Origin: an uncultured Collinsella sp. | GTDB taxonomy: Bacteria; Actinomycetota; Coriobacteriia; Coriobacteriales; Coriobacteriaceae | Assembly (NCBI GenBank): GCA_934654775.1 | Contig: CAKUGR010000009.1 | Location: forward strand, 45,648-109,647 | Reading direction: 5' to 3' | Length of the DNA stretch: 64,000 nucleotides | Shown: positions 25,285 through 34,558 of the stretch, in pieces | Numbering within the stretch: the stretch's first letter is position 1 | Layout of the letters: every line of letters starts with the position of its first letter | Program-made: the position numbers and the translations under genes | The notes under the pieces: model-generated | Told to the model about the DNA's origin: nothing | What the model saw: the letters and a program-made list of their open reading frames with translations, nothing else | Database searches by the model: none

Positions 25285-26352
25285 TTAAACCGACGTCGCC
25301 CAACCTATCTTGCGCATCTGCTGCACAGTCGACCGCAAGCCATCTTCAATAGTATAACGAGCCCTCCAGCCAAGCCCTTGAGCCTTTGAGCCGTTCATAA
25401 GAGCTAATGTAGCCACCGAGTAACCAGCCGCCTCTTGAGCATCGGGCAAATCAAAGACAACACTCACGCCTCCGACGCCGGCAACAAGTCCGGCAAGATC
25501 CTTTAGTGAAATATCGGACCCTGTATCGGCAAGATTGTATGCCTCGCCATCAGTACCAAGCAACATCACGTGCAGCAAGCCGGACACAGCATCCGCAACG
25601 TGTAAATACGAAAACCTTTGCGTCCCATCGCTTTTGAGGACAACATCTTCACCGTCAAGCGATCGTCGAATAAACTGCGATAGGGCCTTAGAGTCATCGT
25701 TCAAAAGTGTCGGTCCGTAAATGCGCGCAATACGTGCAATTACCGCCTCGACACCCCTCTGAGAGCGGTAGGCCTGGCACATCGCCTCGCCCAGGCGCTT
25801 AGATTCGTTGTAGCACGCTCGCAATGTATTGCAGTCAATGTTTCCACAATATCGTTCGTCAAAGCGCTCAACATCACCACGGTTCTGACCGTAAATCTCT
25901 ACAGACGAAGCAAAGAGTAATCTTGCGCCATTGTCGGCAGAGAATTCGAGCAGATTCTGCAGTCCATCGACGTTCGCTCGAATTGTGCCTATTGGATCGG
26001 TTGAATACTGCCGTGGATGCGTGGAGCTTGCCAAATGCAAGACGTAATCTGCAGAAATGGCGGGACGATAGCCAGGCGTCACAATAGAGGCCTCTTCAAA
26101 TGAAAAGAAAGACGCACCAAAGTACGGAAGCCTCAAGCGAGCCTTCTCAGCGCTTCTGCCCAATGCGACAACGTTGCAACTCAATCCGTCCGTCATATTC
26201 TTTCGCATCAAAACATCGATGATAAACGCACCAATCATTCCGGTCGCACCGGAGACGACAACCGTCTTCTCCTTAAGGTCATTCCAAGGAAGATCGAGAT
26301 TGCATACGGCATCAAGATCGGCAACGTATTCAGTGCAGGCCAATCTATTCAT
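25285..26352 (-). CDS. NAD-dependent epimerase/dehydratase (extended SDR)
   Basis: This extended SDR has the NAD-binding GATGMIG at residues 35-41 and catalytic Tyr181/Lys185 in YNESK, with HLASSTHPRQY in between. I place the start at the ATG at 26352 after GGAGAAAG, giving 355 residues; it overlaps the cytidylyltransferase gene by eight bases. A longer frame to 26442 would run deep into that gene and is unlikely. The tight pairing with an IspD/TarI-type enzyme suggests it acts on a CDP-linked or polyol-phosphate precursor, in place of the usual TarJ reductase. The exact substrate is not readable. Confidence 0.85.
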   Translation of the reverse strand: MNRLACTEYVADLDAVCNLDLPWNDLKEKTVVVSGATGMIGAFIIDVLMRKNMTDGLSCNVVALGRSAEKARLRLPYFGASFFSFEEASIVTPGYRPAISADYVLHLASSTHPRQYSTDPIGTIRANVDGLQNLLEFSADNGARLLFASSVEIYGQNRGDVERFDERYCGNIDCNTLRACYNESKRLGEAMCQAYRSQRGVEAVIARIARIYGPTLLNDDSKALSQFIRRSLDGEDVVLKSDGTQRFSYLHVADAVSGLLHVMLLGTDGEAYNLADTGSDISLKDLAGLVAGVGGVSVVFDLPDAQEAAGYSVATLALMNGSKAQGLGWRARYTIEDGLRSTVQQMRKIGWATSV

Positions 26353-27067
26353 CACGAGCTTCTTTCTCCGCAGCCCATGCGCGGAAGAATTCAAGGTTCT
26401 CGGGCGTAGTGAGCTTAATATTCCTGTCAGAACCAGCGGCAAAGTTAAGCCTAACGCCCAGTTGGACCATCATCGTGTTCGTGTAGTTAGACCCGTCAAT
26501 TCCCACGCCTTTCCCGAACGCCTCATGATACTTGGAGTCAAGGAGGTCGAAACGGTATGCCTGTGGGGTTGAAACACGGCGGAGCGTTTCACGCGGAATA
26601 TACTGCGTGGTGGTGGTTGGGTCCTCCTCATCAATGATAAAAATTTGCTCGTTATAGGGCATGCTCGTCACGGCATTACCGTGACTCTGTGCAACACGAA
26701 TAACATCGGTAATGACCTCTGGATCGAGCATGGGTCGCACGCCGTCGTGCACGATGCAAATATCATTCTCAGAAAGTTTACCTTCGAGGTTGTACACGCC
26801 GTTACGAATAGATTCTTGTCCCGACGCTCCACCTTTAACGACCCACTTCAACTTATCAATCTTGTATTGTTTCGCATACGCGAGAAGAACCTGTTCCCAG
26901 CCATCTAGGCAAACTACCTCAATCGAATCCACAAGCGGATGATTCTGAAAGGCCTCGAGAGTATAAACAATGACGGGCTTCTCCCCCACATTAATAAACT
27001 GCTTAGGAATCTTCTGCCCCATACGCGAGCCAACCCCACCCGCGATAATGATCGCACATATCGCCAT
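26345..27067 (-). CDS. IspD/TarI-like cytidylyltransferase
   Basis: This 240-residue cytidylyltransferase has the CTP-binding loop IIAGGVGSRMGQKIPKQF, the Mg-site segment IVHDGVRPM and TPQAYRFDLL. The family includes IspD (isoprenoids) and TarI (ribitol-5-phosphate). Its place in a glycan locus, translationally overlapped with an SDR gene and near a LicD gene, favours a polyol-phosphate role over IspD. CDP-ribitol or a similar CDP-polyol is a guess. The start ATG is preceded by GAGGAAG about 12 bases upstream. Confidence 0.85.
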   Translation of the reverse strand: MAICAIIIAGGVGSRMGQKIPKQFINVGEKPVIVYTLEAFQNHPLVDSIEVVCLDGWEQVLLAYAKQYKIDKLKWVVKGGASGQESIRNGVYNLEGKLSENDICIVHDGVRPMLDPEVITDVIRVAQSHGNAVTSMPYNEQIFIIDEEDPTTTTQYIPRETLRRVSTPQAYRFDLLDSKYHEAFGKGVGIDGSNYTNTMMVQLGVRLNFAAGSDRNIKLTTPENLEFFRAWAAEKEARDE

Positions 27068-27186
27068 GACTTACTCAACTTCCTCTCGAGTGAACCACTG
27101 CACCAAAGATATCAGACCCGTTATAACTCATTGTGTGAATATCATTGCACGCACAAAGCACGCGGGCAAAGAACCGAACATAATTG

Positions 27187-27227
27187 CACCGTTAGATTAA
27201 AGCATTAAACATGCTAATCTAACGGTG
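27187..27227. promoter_or_regulatory. 41-base palindrome in a divergent promoter region
   Basis: CACCGTTAGATTA (27187-27199) pairs exactly with TAATCTAACGGTG (27215-27227). An inner GCAT/ATGC pair surrounds a five-base loop, with two unpaired A on the left side. It lies between divergently transcribed genes, so it follows no gene in either direction. It could be an operator or a stray terminator. Confidence 0.5.
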
Positions 27228-27290
27228 TATTCGCTACGATGCTAGTAGCAGGTATTAAATAACTCCACGATAGATAGGAATTCATATCTA

Positions 27291-28384
27291 ATGTCAAGCA
27301 AGCGAATGGCCAATTGGGATTTACTCAGATCAATCTCAATGTTTTTGGTTGTAGTCGTACACACGGCAGGCTATCTTGGGCCCGTTCACGGCACATCAAT
27401 TCAGGGGGTAATTGGAGAGCTCGCTCTAATTTGTGACCCGATTTTCTTTACATTGTCAGGATACTTTGCTATTAGACCTCTTAAGCAATCTTATGGTTAC
27501 TATCTATCAAATAAGGTCCGATCGATTGTTCTCCCCCTATTTACATACGTAATTCTTGTCTATTTATATGGCACTCTAGCTGGAGGCATCGTGCTCGGCC
27601 CAAGCGCATTCCTGGAATGGACAGCCAGCATATTGGCGAGTAGCTACTGGTTTATCCCGTCGCTCATACCCTACTTAATTATTGCACCTCTTTTATATCA
27701 GATGTTTTCCTCACTTGGTAAAAAAGAGGTTAAAACACTAGGGTATATACTGATCGCCGCATGCGCATATGGAATTATTGCTACACTAATTGGTTCATTT
27801 TTGCCCAATTCACGTTTATCAAAGATTGTAAACGTAATAAATTATATTGTTCCATCTGGATCACATGTAATTCTAGGAAGCTACTTTCCGTATTTCTGTT
27901 TGGGCTATTTCGTTAAGGTAATTCCTGAATACCTAGAACTGAAAAAATTAAAGTAATTGAATACGCTGGAATTATTGGCTGGATTACAGGCACTTTTTTA
28001 TCTCATTTTGGTTACCAGAGGTCAGATCCGAGTTATCTATGGTTCCCTGCAACTGTAGCCATATTCTTATTGTTCAGTAAAGTGAGCATCGAAAGCACCT
28101 CGATTTGCAAAGCGCTAAGTTGGACAGCAAGGCGTTCCTATTCAATATACTTACTACAAGTAACAACAATAGGCATTGTATTCACACCACTAGTCAATAA
28201 CGGTTTTTTGGGACAAGAGACGACGCTAGCAGCAATCATACGCTTGCCGCTTTTCTTGATTGCACTTTTATCGGCATATCTTTTGGCATTACTGATAGCA
28301 AGCATTGTTGATTCTTCAATACTTAGGCTAATACAAGCTGGATACACAGCACTTGTCAAGAAGCTGTGCCGCACCAAGTGTTGA
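27291..28384 (+). pseudogene. acyltransferase-3 family membrane protein, frameshifted
   Basis: The first frame (27291-27956) encodes 221 residues beginning MANWDLLRSISMFLVVVVHT, the classic acyltransferase-3 start, with about seven helices. It stops right after GAACTGAAAAAATTAAAGTAA. The other frame continues without interruption (VIEYAGIIGWITGTFLS ...) to 28384 and supplies the last helices. Restoring one A in the run of six A at about 27940-27946 would rejoin them into one protein of about 364 residues. It would O-acetylate or otherwise acylate sugars. Loss, phase variation or a sequencing error are all possible. Upstream lies the palindrome at 27187-27227. Confidence 0.85.
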
Positions 28385-28393
28385 GCCCAGAGG

Positions 28394-28434
28394 AAGGGCG
28401 TGCTGTCTAACCAAATAGTCAACAGCACGCCCTT
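28394..28434. terminator. bidirectional terminator
   Basis: A perfect 13-bp stem AAGGGCGTGCTGT/ACAGCACGCCCTT (28394-28406, 28422-28434) with a 15-base loop lies between the convergent acyltransferase and LicD genes. Confidence 0.7.
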
Positions 28435-28467
28435 ACACAAATAGTGTCAAAACCATCTCACTTTATG

Positions 28468-29556
28468 CTAGCTTAGAAGCCGCTGAAGTGCACTTTCGGT
28501 AGCGCCATCAGCAACATCAGTATGCTTAAAATGGGAAGCAATATCATTTGGAAGGCTAAAAGGGTCGCCATAATGCTTCGTTAGCAATTCCATGTACTTG
28601 CAGGGCGCCTTGATTTGCATCCCCTCAAACTCAAGGTCGATAAGAGGGAATATCTCGTCCAGCGGCGAAACCCAATGGAAATTGTCAACACCAACGGTGT
28701 TGTCGATTGACCAGATAACGGCCTTAGCGTCGCTCCTGTCACACACAAGACCGACCGCCCTTTCCTCATTTATCGCATTCGAAAATAAAGAATCGGCGAT
28801 GTCCATATTGGGATCAGTAGCAGGAACACACGACTTATCAATCCAAGACGAAAGACAAGAAGCGTTGCGCATGCGTTCGACCATGTCCTCACGAATCTGG
28901 AGCTGCTGGTCGTAAATCTCAACGTTGTCGGTCGACGCCCAGTCAAAAATAAAAATGTCCAAGAATATGGGGATAGAGTCGTCTGCGTATTGGAATCTCA
29001 CCTGACGGCACTGGACAAAACCATCAAAAGCAACCGAGACACGGAATCGGTCGTGAGATTGAACTAGACCAACCAAACGCTCAATATCCTTCCGCATCAT
29101 TCCAAGATCGATGTCGTCATCCCAGGGAATAAAGCCACTGTGGCGCGCCGCCCCAAGCAGCGTTCCGCAGGTGGCAAAATATGGGATGTCGTTATCCCTG
29201 CACAGAGAGTCAAAGTCGGCTAGCAACTTAGCCGAACCAAGCTGGAGCAGCCTCAAGCCGCCAGTGGCAGCAGGGAGCGATGTGAAGAAGCGCTTTTTGG
29301 CTTCGATGAGCGACTCCCCCTCCTTGCGATAACCTTCCCAGGCAAAGAGCATGGCCTTCTCGTCATGAGATTTAAGGTCACCCCTTAGGGCCTTCACTTC
29401 ATTAAGCAGCTGAACGCTTATGTCCCAATGCAGCGCGTCATGGATGTCGTGAGCCTCAGAAGCTGTGAGCATATGTTCTTTTATGTCTTCAGATAGCATG
29501 CAGAAGCGCGCAAGTGAAACTGGCAAGAAATGCTTAATGAACTTTTTTACAGACAT
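28468..29556 (-). CDS. LicD family phosphotransferase
   Basis: LicD proteins transfer a phosphorylated group such as phosphocholine or polyol-phosphate from a CDP donor to a glycan. The signature is GTLLGAARHSGFIPWDDDIDLGM, with the acidic metal site DDDID. I set the start at the ATG at 29556 with TTGAGG six bases upstream (362 residues); an in-frame ATG at 29580 has no site. The N-terminal part is helical, of unknown role. It is directly downstream of the double-GT gene (40 bases) and likely in its operon. With the IspD/TarI-like and SDR genes it could form a CDP-donor pathway. Confidence 0.88.
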   Translation of the reverse strand: MSVKKFIKHFLPVSLARFCMLSEDIKEHMLTASEAHDIHDALHWDISVQLLNEVKALRGDLKSHDEKAMLFAWEGYRKEGESLIEAKKRFFTSLPAATGGLRLLQLGSAKLLADFDSLCRDNDIPYFATCGTLLGAARHSGFIPWDDDIDLGMMRKDIERLVGLVQSHDRFRVSVAFDGFVQCRQVRFQYADDSIPIFLDIFIFDWASTDNVEIYDQQLQIREDMVERMRNASCLSSWIDKSCVPATDPNMDIADSLFSNAINEERAVGLVCDRSDAKAVIWSIDNTVGVDNFHWVSPLDEIFPLIDLEFEGMQIKAPCKYMELLTKHYGDPFSLPNDIASHFKHTDVADGATESALQRLLS

Positions 29557-29596
29557 ATCAACCTCAATATTAAAGTCCAATGTGGTACGGAAGGAA

Positions 29597-32332
29597 TTAA
29601 CGACGACCAGTCATTTTGCGAAGAATGTTTTGGGCATTTTTATAGAAATGCGATTCAGCGACTTTCCTGGCTAGCCTTTCGATGGCGACCTTATGCTCTC
29701 CATCATCACCGTGCAAGGGTGAAAGAAAGTAATAGGGAGTGTCGAACAGGGAGTAGCGTGTAATTAGTCCATGGTTAAGGTTGCACTGAATTGATACAAG
29801 CTGTTCGTAAACGCCTTCGTCGTCAGTCTGTTTCTGAATCGCTTCGCGATAATCACGATTAAAGCGAATTGCAATGGTGGCATAGAGTTCACCCATGCCC
29901 AGCCTCTCCGCCACAGCAAGATTGTGCCCCATGCCCCAAAGCATGTCCCTGACTCTACCAACGGTCCATTCGGTCTCTTTGTAGCCGACCCTATAGTGAT
30001 ACACGTCAACCGGAACGACCTTACAGCCACCCGCCTTCTCCACTGCACGCAAGAAAAAGACAGGGTCTTCATACCAATTCAGTTGAGGGAAGCGGACATT
30101 ACCGTCGACAAACAGGGACGAGTCGTACATAAAACGAATCCAGCCGTAGTCAGTCCAAATATGCTCGAGGGACACTTCACGCTCGCAAGAAACATGATAG
30201 AAAGACTCGTCAAATGAAAACTCAGACTTAATCTTGCCGGACGGCTTTAGCAATGAAAGAGAGCCGCCGCAAATTAAGGCTCCCGACCTATCCATGGCAT
30301 CGATCAAATCGGAAAACACATGGTCAGTGGCAAACTTGTCATCGGGATCAATGAAAATAATGCGCTTGCCCCTAGCAAGCTCAATACCTCTATTACGGGC
30401 AGATCCGGCACCACAATTAAACTGACTCAAAACGCGGACACGCGAGTCACGAGATGCGACCTCTTCCAGCAGGTCCAAAGAGCCATCGGTTGAACCATCG
30501 TTAACAAGCAACACTTCAAAATCTTTAAAAGACTGCTGAAGCACTGAATCCAAGCACTCTTCGAGATACTCATGGACATTGTATACGGGGACGACCACCG
30601 ATAAGAAAGGCGCAACATCCGAACAGGCATGAGGAGCAAATAGTGCATCAACGCTTGCCATGGAATAATACTGTTCGCGCAAGCGGCAGGCCTGGTCCCA
30701 ATCGAGAGCCGAATAGCCCTTACGGACTGAAGACCACACGGAGAGGAGCTGGCCATAAAGAAGTCGTTTTTTTTCATAGGACTCGGACATACCGAACAGG
30801 CAGCTCGCCATTTCTTTTGCATCATCTATGGCAATGTCAAAGGCTCCAGCCTCAGGCGCACAAGGAGAACAAAGCAAAGACGCCCAATTATCCGGGAACC
30901 GCTTAATTTGATCTAGATCAAGCTTTGTAATTGCACGCAGCGCAGCCGTTACAAGCGTAGAAGAGCCCTCGGCCCGCAACTCAACATTTCGAAGAGCATA
31001 GTTCTTGCCATCAGTCGAATAAGCATCTCCACCATCAGGGGAAGCAGCAAGATCGTCAAAGTTGGCGTCCCTCGCAGCAAGGGCAACAATAGAAATGTTC
31101 TCGGCACGGCACGCATCCGCATCAAAATGACCCAGAAGGCGATGCTGAAGAACGTCAGCGTCGCTACGAAGCCTGCCCATTCCTTCAAATTCATTTTTAA
31201 GCTCAAAAACAAGGGCATCAGAATCAGGCGAGACAACAAATACCTCGTCATCATTTGAAAATTTATCGAGCAAATTGCGAACGGAGGCTTTTGCGTCCGC
31301 AGCTGAAAGGGCGCTGCAGCAAACTAAGATGGATCTCTTAGGCTCAGTGGGTCCATATTGCTCCAAGAAATAAGCCTCGGAGTCATTAATCATTCTATTT
31401 AAGCGAGCCAAGGTGCGCGAGTCGAATCGATTGGAATCAATTAAACCTGCTTCTTTGATCTTACTAAATTCTTCGACACATCTTGGATAAAAACGTTGTT
31501 GCAGCTCAGGAGCAAGGCGATTTAGGTTCCACAGATAGCCCTCGTATTGCTGACGAGGAATCCAGCACTTTAAAACCTGAAATTTATCGTGGTCTCGTTT
31601 GGCGTAATCCCAAACCTCAGCATACTCATCACACACGCAAAAGAGCTTATTCTGATTCTTTACGGAAGAGCTGGCGTTATCGATGCGGTAATGGAGATAC
31701 CCATCTTTAAGCAGCTTAACTCTGTCTGCAGCATAAAATGCCTTGAAATAAAAGGCCGTGTCCTGGAACGACGCCCCTGGCGTAGGCAAGAAACGCACTT
31801 CTTCCTTTTCGAGCATCGACTTTCTATAAATGCTTGTCCAAATTGCAGGCTGACACATAAAGACGCGGGGGTTATCGATCGGATGAAAAACCTTGTCGTA
31901 CGAACCGCAGACAGCAAGATTTTCGACCAGATAATCGCACAACGAGTCCTCTCCCGTACGATGGGCATAGTAATTTGATCGGACGACGTCGAGATTGTTT
32001 TTAACCGCTTCTTGATACAACGTTTCGAACATATTAAGGGAAGCAAAGTCGTCGGACTCAACGATTCCGACATACTCGCCACGAGCAAGATCGAGTCCCT
32101 TGTTCATCGAATCGCCGTACCCACTATTGGGCTTATCAATTACAACGATACGCTCATCCCGTCGCTCGTATTCGCGAATAATCGACAACGATGAATCGGT
32201 TGATCCGTCATTGATGCAGATGATTTCAATTTCGCGAAGCGTCTGATTAACCAGACTGTTTAGGCACTCACGCAAGTAGCGCTCAACATTGCATATCGGC
32301 ACCAAAATCGAAACTTTAGGATTTTTCAACAT
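29597..32332 (-). CDS. bifunctional protein with two GT2 domains
   Basis: This 911-residue protein has a GT-A/GT2 domain at each end. The first starts VSILVPICNVERYL with metal site ESDD. The second starts near residue 570 with SVVVPVYNVHEYL and has DPDD. The middle 200-550 region is helical and includes a hydrophobic stretch with no clear membrane helix. Two-domain GT2 proteins commonly add alternating sugars in cell-wall or capsule glycans. Domain 1 resembles the single-domain GT at 38903-39919. It heads the operon with licD. The 102-base spacer to the divergent membrane gene carries a TATAAT box for the other strand. Confidence 0.87.
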   Translation of the reverse strand: MLKNPKVSILVPICNVERYLRECLNSLVNQTLREIEIICINDGSTDSSLSIIREYERRDERIVVIDKPNSGYGDSMNKGLDLARGEYVGIVESDDFASLNMFETLYQEAVKNNLDVVRSNYYAHRTGEDSLCDYLVENLAVCGSYDKVFHPIDNPRVFMCQPAIWTSIYRKSMLEKEEVRFLPTPGASFQDTAFYFKAFYAADRVKLLKDGYLHYRIDNASSSVKNQNKLFCVCDEYAEVWDYAKRDHDKFQVLKCWIPRQQYEGYLWNLNRLAPELQQRFYPRCVEEFSKIKEAGLIDSNRFDSRTLARLNRMINDSEAYFLEQYGPTEPKRSILVCCSALSAADAKASVRNLLDKFSNDDEVFVVSPDSDALVFELKNEFEGMGRLRSDADVLQHRLLGHFDADACRAENISIVALAARDANFDDLAASPDGGDAYSTDGKNYALRNVELRAEGSSTLVTAALRAITKLDLDQIKRFPDNWASLLCSPCAPEAGAFDIAIDDAKEMASCLFGMSESYEKKRLLYGQLLSVWSSVRKGYSALDWDQACRLREQYYSMASVDALFAPHACSDVAPFLSVVVPVYNVHEYLEECLDSVLQQSFKDFEVLLVNDGSTDGSLDLLEEVASRDSRVRVLSQFNCGAGSARNRGIELARGKRIIFIDPDDKFATDHVFSDLIDAMDRSGALICGGSLSLLKPSGKIKSEFSFDESFYHVSCEREVSLEHIWTDYGWIRFMYDSSLFVDGNVRFPQLNWYEDPVFFLRAVEKAGGCKVVPVDVYHYRVGYKETEWTVGRVRDMLWGMGHNLAVAERLGMGELYATIAIRFNRDYREAIQKQTDDEGVYEQLVSIQCNLNHGLITRYSLFDTPYYFLSPLHGDDGEHKVAIERLARKVAESHFYKNAQNILRKMTGRR

Positions 32333-32385
32333 AGACCACCGTTAACGTAACGAATACTACGGGTCTAATACTATCATCCACTTCG

Positions 32386-32391
32386 TATAAT
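32386..32391 (+). promoter_or_regulatory. candidate -10 box for the DUF6541 gene
   Basis: TATAAT lies 44 bases upstream of the TTG start at 32435. The -35 region (GTCTAA at 32363-32368, 17-base spacing) is weak. The spacer is between divergent genes. Confidence 0.4.
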
Positions 32392-32434
32392 TAGATAAAA
32401 CCCATTGCCTAGAAGCCCATAAAGGAGAATCCCT

Positions 32435-34465
32435 TTGTTTCCTCTAACAGCGTTCCTCATTGCGCTTGCGGTCCTCTATCTTCCTGGCTGCTTTATTTGG
32501 AGCAACCGCTTTGACAATCCAGCAGCGACTGCCGCGGCGGCGCCCCCAACGAGTATTTTTTTATATGTGTTAGTCGGCATCTTGTGTTCGAAATTCCATA
32601 TTGCCATCTCAGCGATTAGCATATTTACTGTCACAGTTTTACTCTCAATTGGCATCTCTCTATGCTTGCTGATTGCTTCAAAAACCAGGAGGTCAGTTCC
32701 TTCCATAGCCAAGCTTAATGGGAAGGATTTCTTACCTCTATTAATTTGCGTAGGAACCGGCTTCGTCTTTGCCTATTGGTTCTTTTCACATTCTTTGGCA
32801 GACTGGTCCCATTTAACGCAATCCGAAGACAACATTCGTCACTATGCCTACATACGCAGCCTTCTCAACTCAACGGATTGGTCGACACTAAACGTGTCTA
32901 TGTATGGAATAGGCACTTCGCAATCGATCAACCCCTATTTATCCCAGACCGGAGGGTTTTATCCCCTTGGATGGCATATCCCGGCTGCTATAACCTGCGC
33001 ACTGGCATCGACAAGCATAGGAATTGGGACAAATGTAGTTAATTTCACTCTTATCGGCATTTCGCTGCCCATTGGATCTTATTACTTAATTAGCCAAGTA
33101 TTTCCAAATGAATCCAAGCTACGAGTCGCCACCGGGGCCATCGTTTCTCTGGTTTTACCGGCTTCACCCTGGGTATTGCTCGCAGTATGGCCTCTATTTC
33201 CAAACCTTGCCACAATGTGTCTAGTCCCAGCTGCAGCCGCCTTATTTATCGATGCAACAACTGATTCAAGCGCTTATAGTTCAACCAAAATAGCCGGTTT
33301 TATTCTGTGCTGTGGCGGAATAAGCGTCACGCAGCCCAACGGCATTTTCGTGTGTGCCGTATTTCTTATTCCTTATACCGTATGGATCTGCTCCAAGTAC
33401 GCTGGAGAAAGGCAATTTGCAAATAAACTTGGAAAAGATAAGGCCAGGTTGATTGCTGGATCCGCTGCGGGCCTTTCTATCTCATTAATATGGTTATTTG
33501 TATATAAACTTCCGCCTTTTCAGGGCGTAGTTTCTTACTACTGGAGCCCGATAAGCACGATTTGGCAGGCGATAGTCGACTGTCTAGTTACTGCTTACCC
33601 CATTCAGCCGGCAAGTATTTGTGTAGCATTGTTATGCGCAGCAGGTGCCCTACAGCTGCTTCGTAAAAAGCTATATTGGCCCGTTATTTCATGCTCATTG
33701 GCAGTTATTCTTTATATCGTTGCGGCAGCTTTTGGCGACAACGTTATCAAACATGTGCTGACTGGGTTTTGGTACACCGACCCGTACAGAGTTGCAGCAA
33801 TGCTGGCCTTCTGTTGCATTCCCGTAGCGTATTCTGGATTCACCTTACTTTTAGGGACAGTCAAAGCAATCGCTGATCGCCTTGATATGCCAAGCAGGTC
33901 CCGCATCGTTGCCATTGCCGCGGTCCTCGTGCTCTTTATTGTATTTGCACTACCGTCCTTTTCTATCCGAGGTGTCTCGGAAATTACCACTCCCTATTCA
34001 ACCATGACCGCAAACATGAGAGGATTTACAAGGGTTGAGGAAGGAGCAATTCTAACTGACTCCAAAATTGAATTCCTGAATAAAGTTGCCGCGATTACTG
34101 GCCCCAACGCCGTGATTGCTAACACTCCATATGATGGAAGCTGTTTTGCTAAAGGCGTCGCAAACCTCAGTCTGCTCTTCTGCAACGATGAAAACTACAC
34201 TGAATTAACCACGAGTAACTGGGCCATTGATCTCCGTTCAAATCTCTGCAATTACACCAGCTCGAATTCGACAAGGGAGATTGTCCGCGAGAAGAACGTT
34301 CAGTATGTTCTCTGCCTCGAAGCAGACGAGAAGATTATGAAAACATGGTATCCGGGCTTTGAGCAGTCAAACTGGACGGGAATTCTCTCAATAACTGGGG
34401 CAACGCCAGGTTTTGAATTGGTTTTGCAAACAGGGGATATGGTGCTATACAAAATCACTAATTAG
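32435..34465 (+). CDS. DUF6541 multi-helix membrane protein (GT-C-like)
   Basis: This 676-residue protein has about 12 or more hydrophobic segments (for example FLIALAVLYLPGCFIW at the N terminus) and a C-terminal extracytosolic domain starting near TPYSTMTANMRGF. This layout and the Asp/Glu-rich first loop (TQSEDNIRHYAYIR) suggest a GT-C fold glycosyltransferase that uses a lipid-linked sugar; DUF6541 is common in Actinobacteria. The start TTG has AAAGGAG upstream. It is a paralogue of the next gene and probably arose by duplication. The function is inferred, not shown. Confidence 0.82.
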   Translation: MFPLTAFLIALAVLYLPGCFIWSNRFDNPAATAAAAPPTSIFLYVLVGILCSKFHIAISAISIFTVTVLLSIGISLCLLIASKTRRSVPSIAKLNGKDFLPLLICVGTGFVFAYWFFSHSLADWSHLTQSEDNIRHYAYIRSLLNSTDWSTLNVSMYGIGTSQSINPYLSQTGGFYPLGWHIPAAITCALASTSIGIGTNVVNFTLIGISLPIGSYYLISQVFPNESKLRVATGAIVSLVLPASPWVLLAVWPLFPNLATMCLVPAAAALFIDATTDSSAYSSTKIAGFILCCGGISVTQPNGIFVCAVFLIPYTVWICSKYAGERQFANKLGKDKARLIAGSAAGLSISLIWLFVYKLPPFQGVVSYYWSPISTIWQAIVDCLVTAYPIQPASICVALLCAAGALQLLRKKLYWPVISCSLAVILYIVAAAFGDNVIKHVLTGFWYTDPYRVAAMLAFCCIPVAYSGFTLLLGTVKAIADRLDMPSRSRIVAIAAVLVLFIVFALPSFSIRGVSEITTPYSTMTANMRGFTRVEEGAILTDSKIEFLNKVAAITGPNAVIANTPYDGSCFAKGVANLSLLFCNDENYTELTTSNWAIDLRSNLCNYTSSNSTREIVREKNVQYVLCLEADEKIMKTWYPGFEQSNWTGILSITGATPGFELVLQTGDMVLYKITN

Positions 34466-34558
34466 CAAAGCTCATCATACGATGCTTCTGCAAAAAGATT
34501 GATACTGATCGATTCAAAAGATACAAGCACCGTACAGCCGAAAGGGCGGACTATACTC

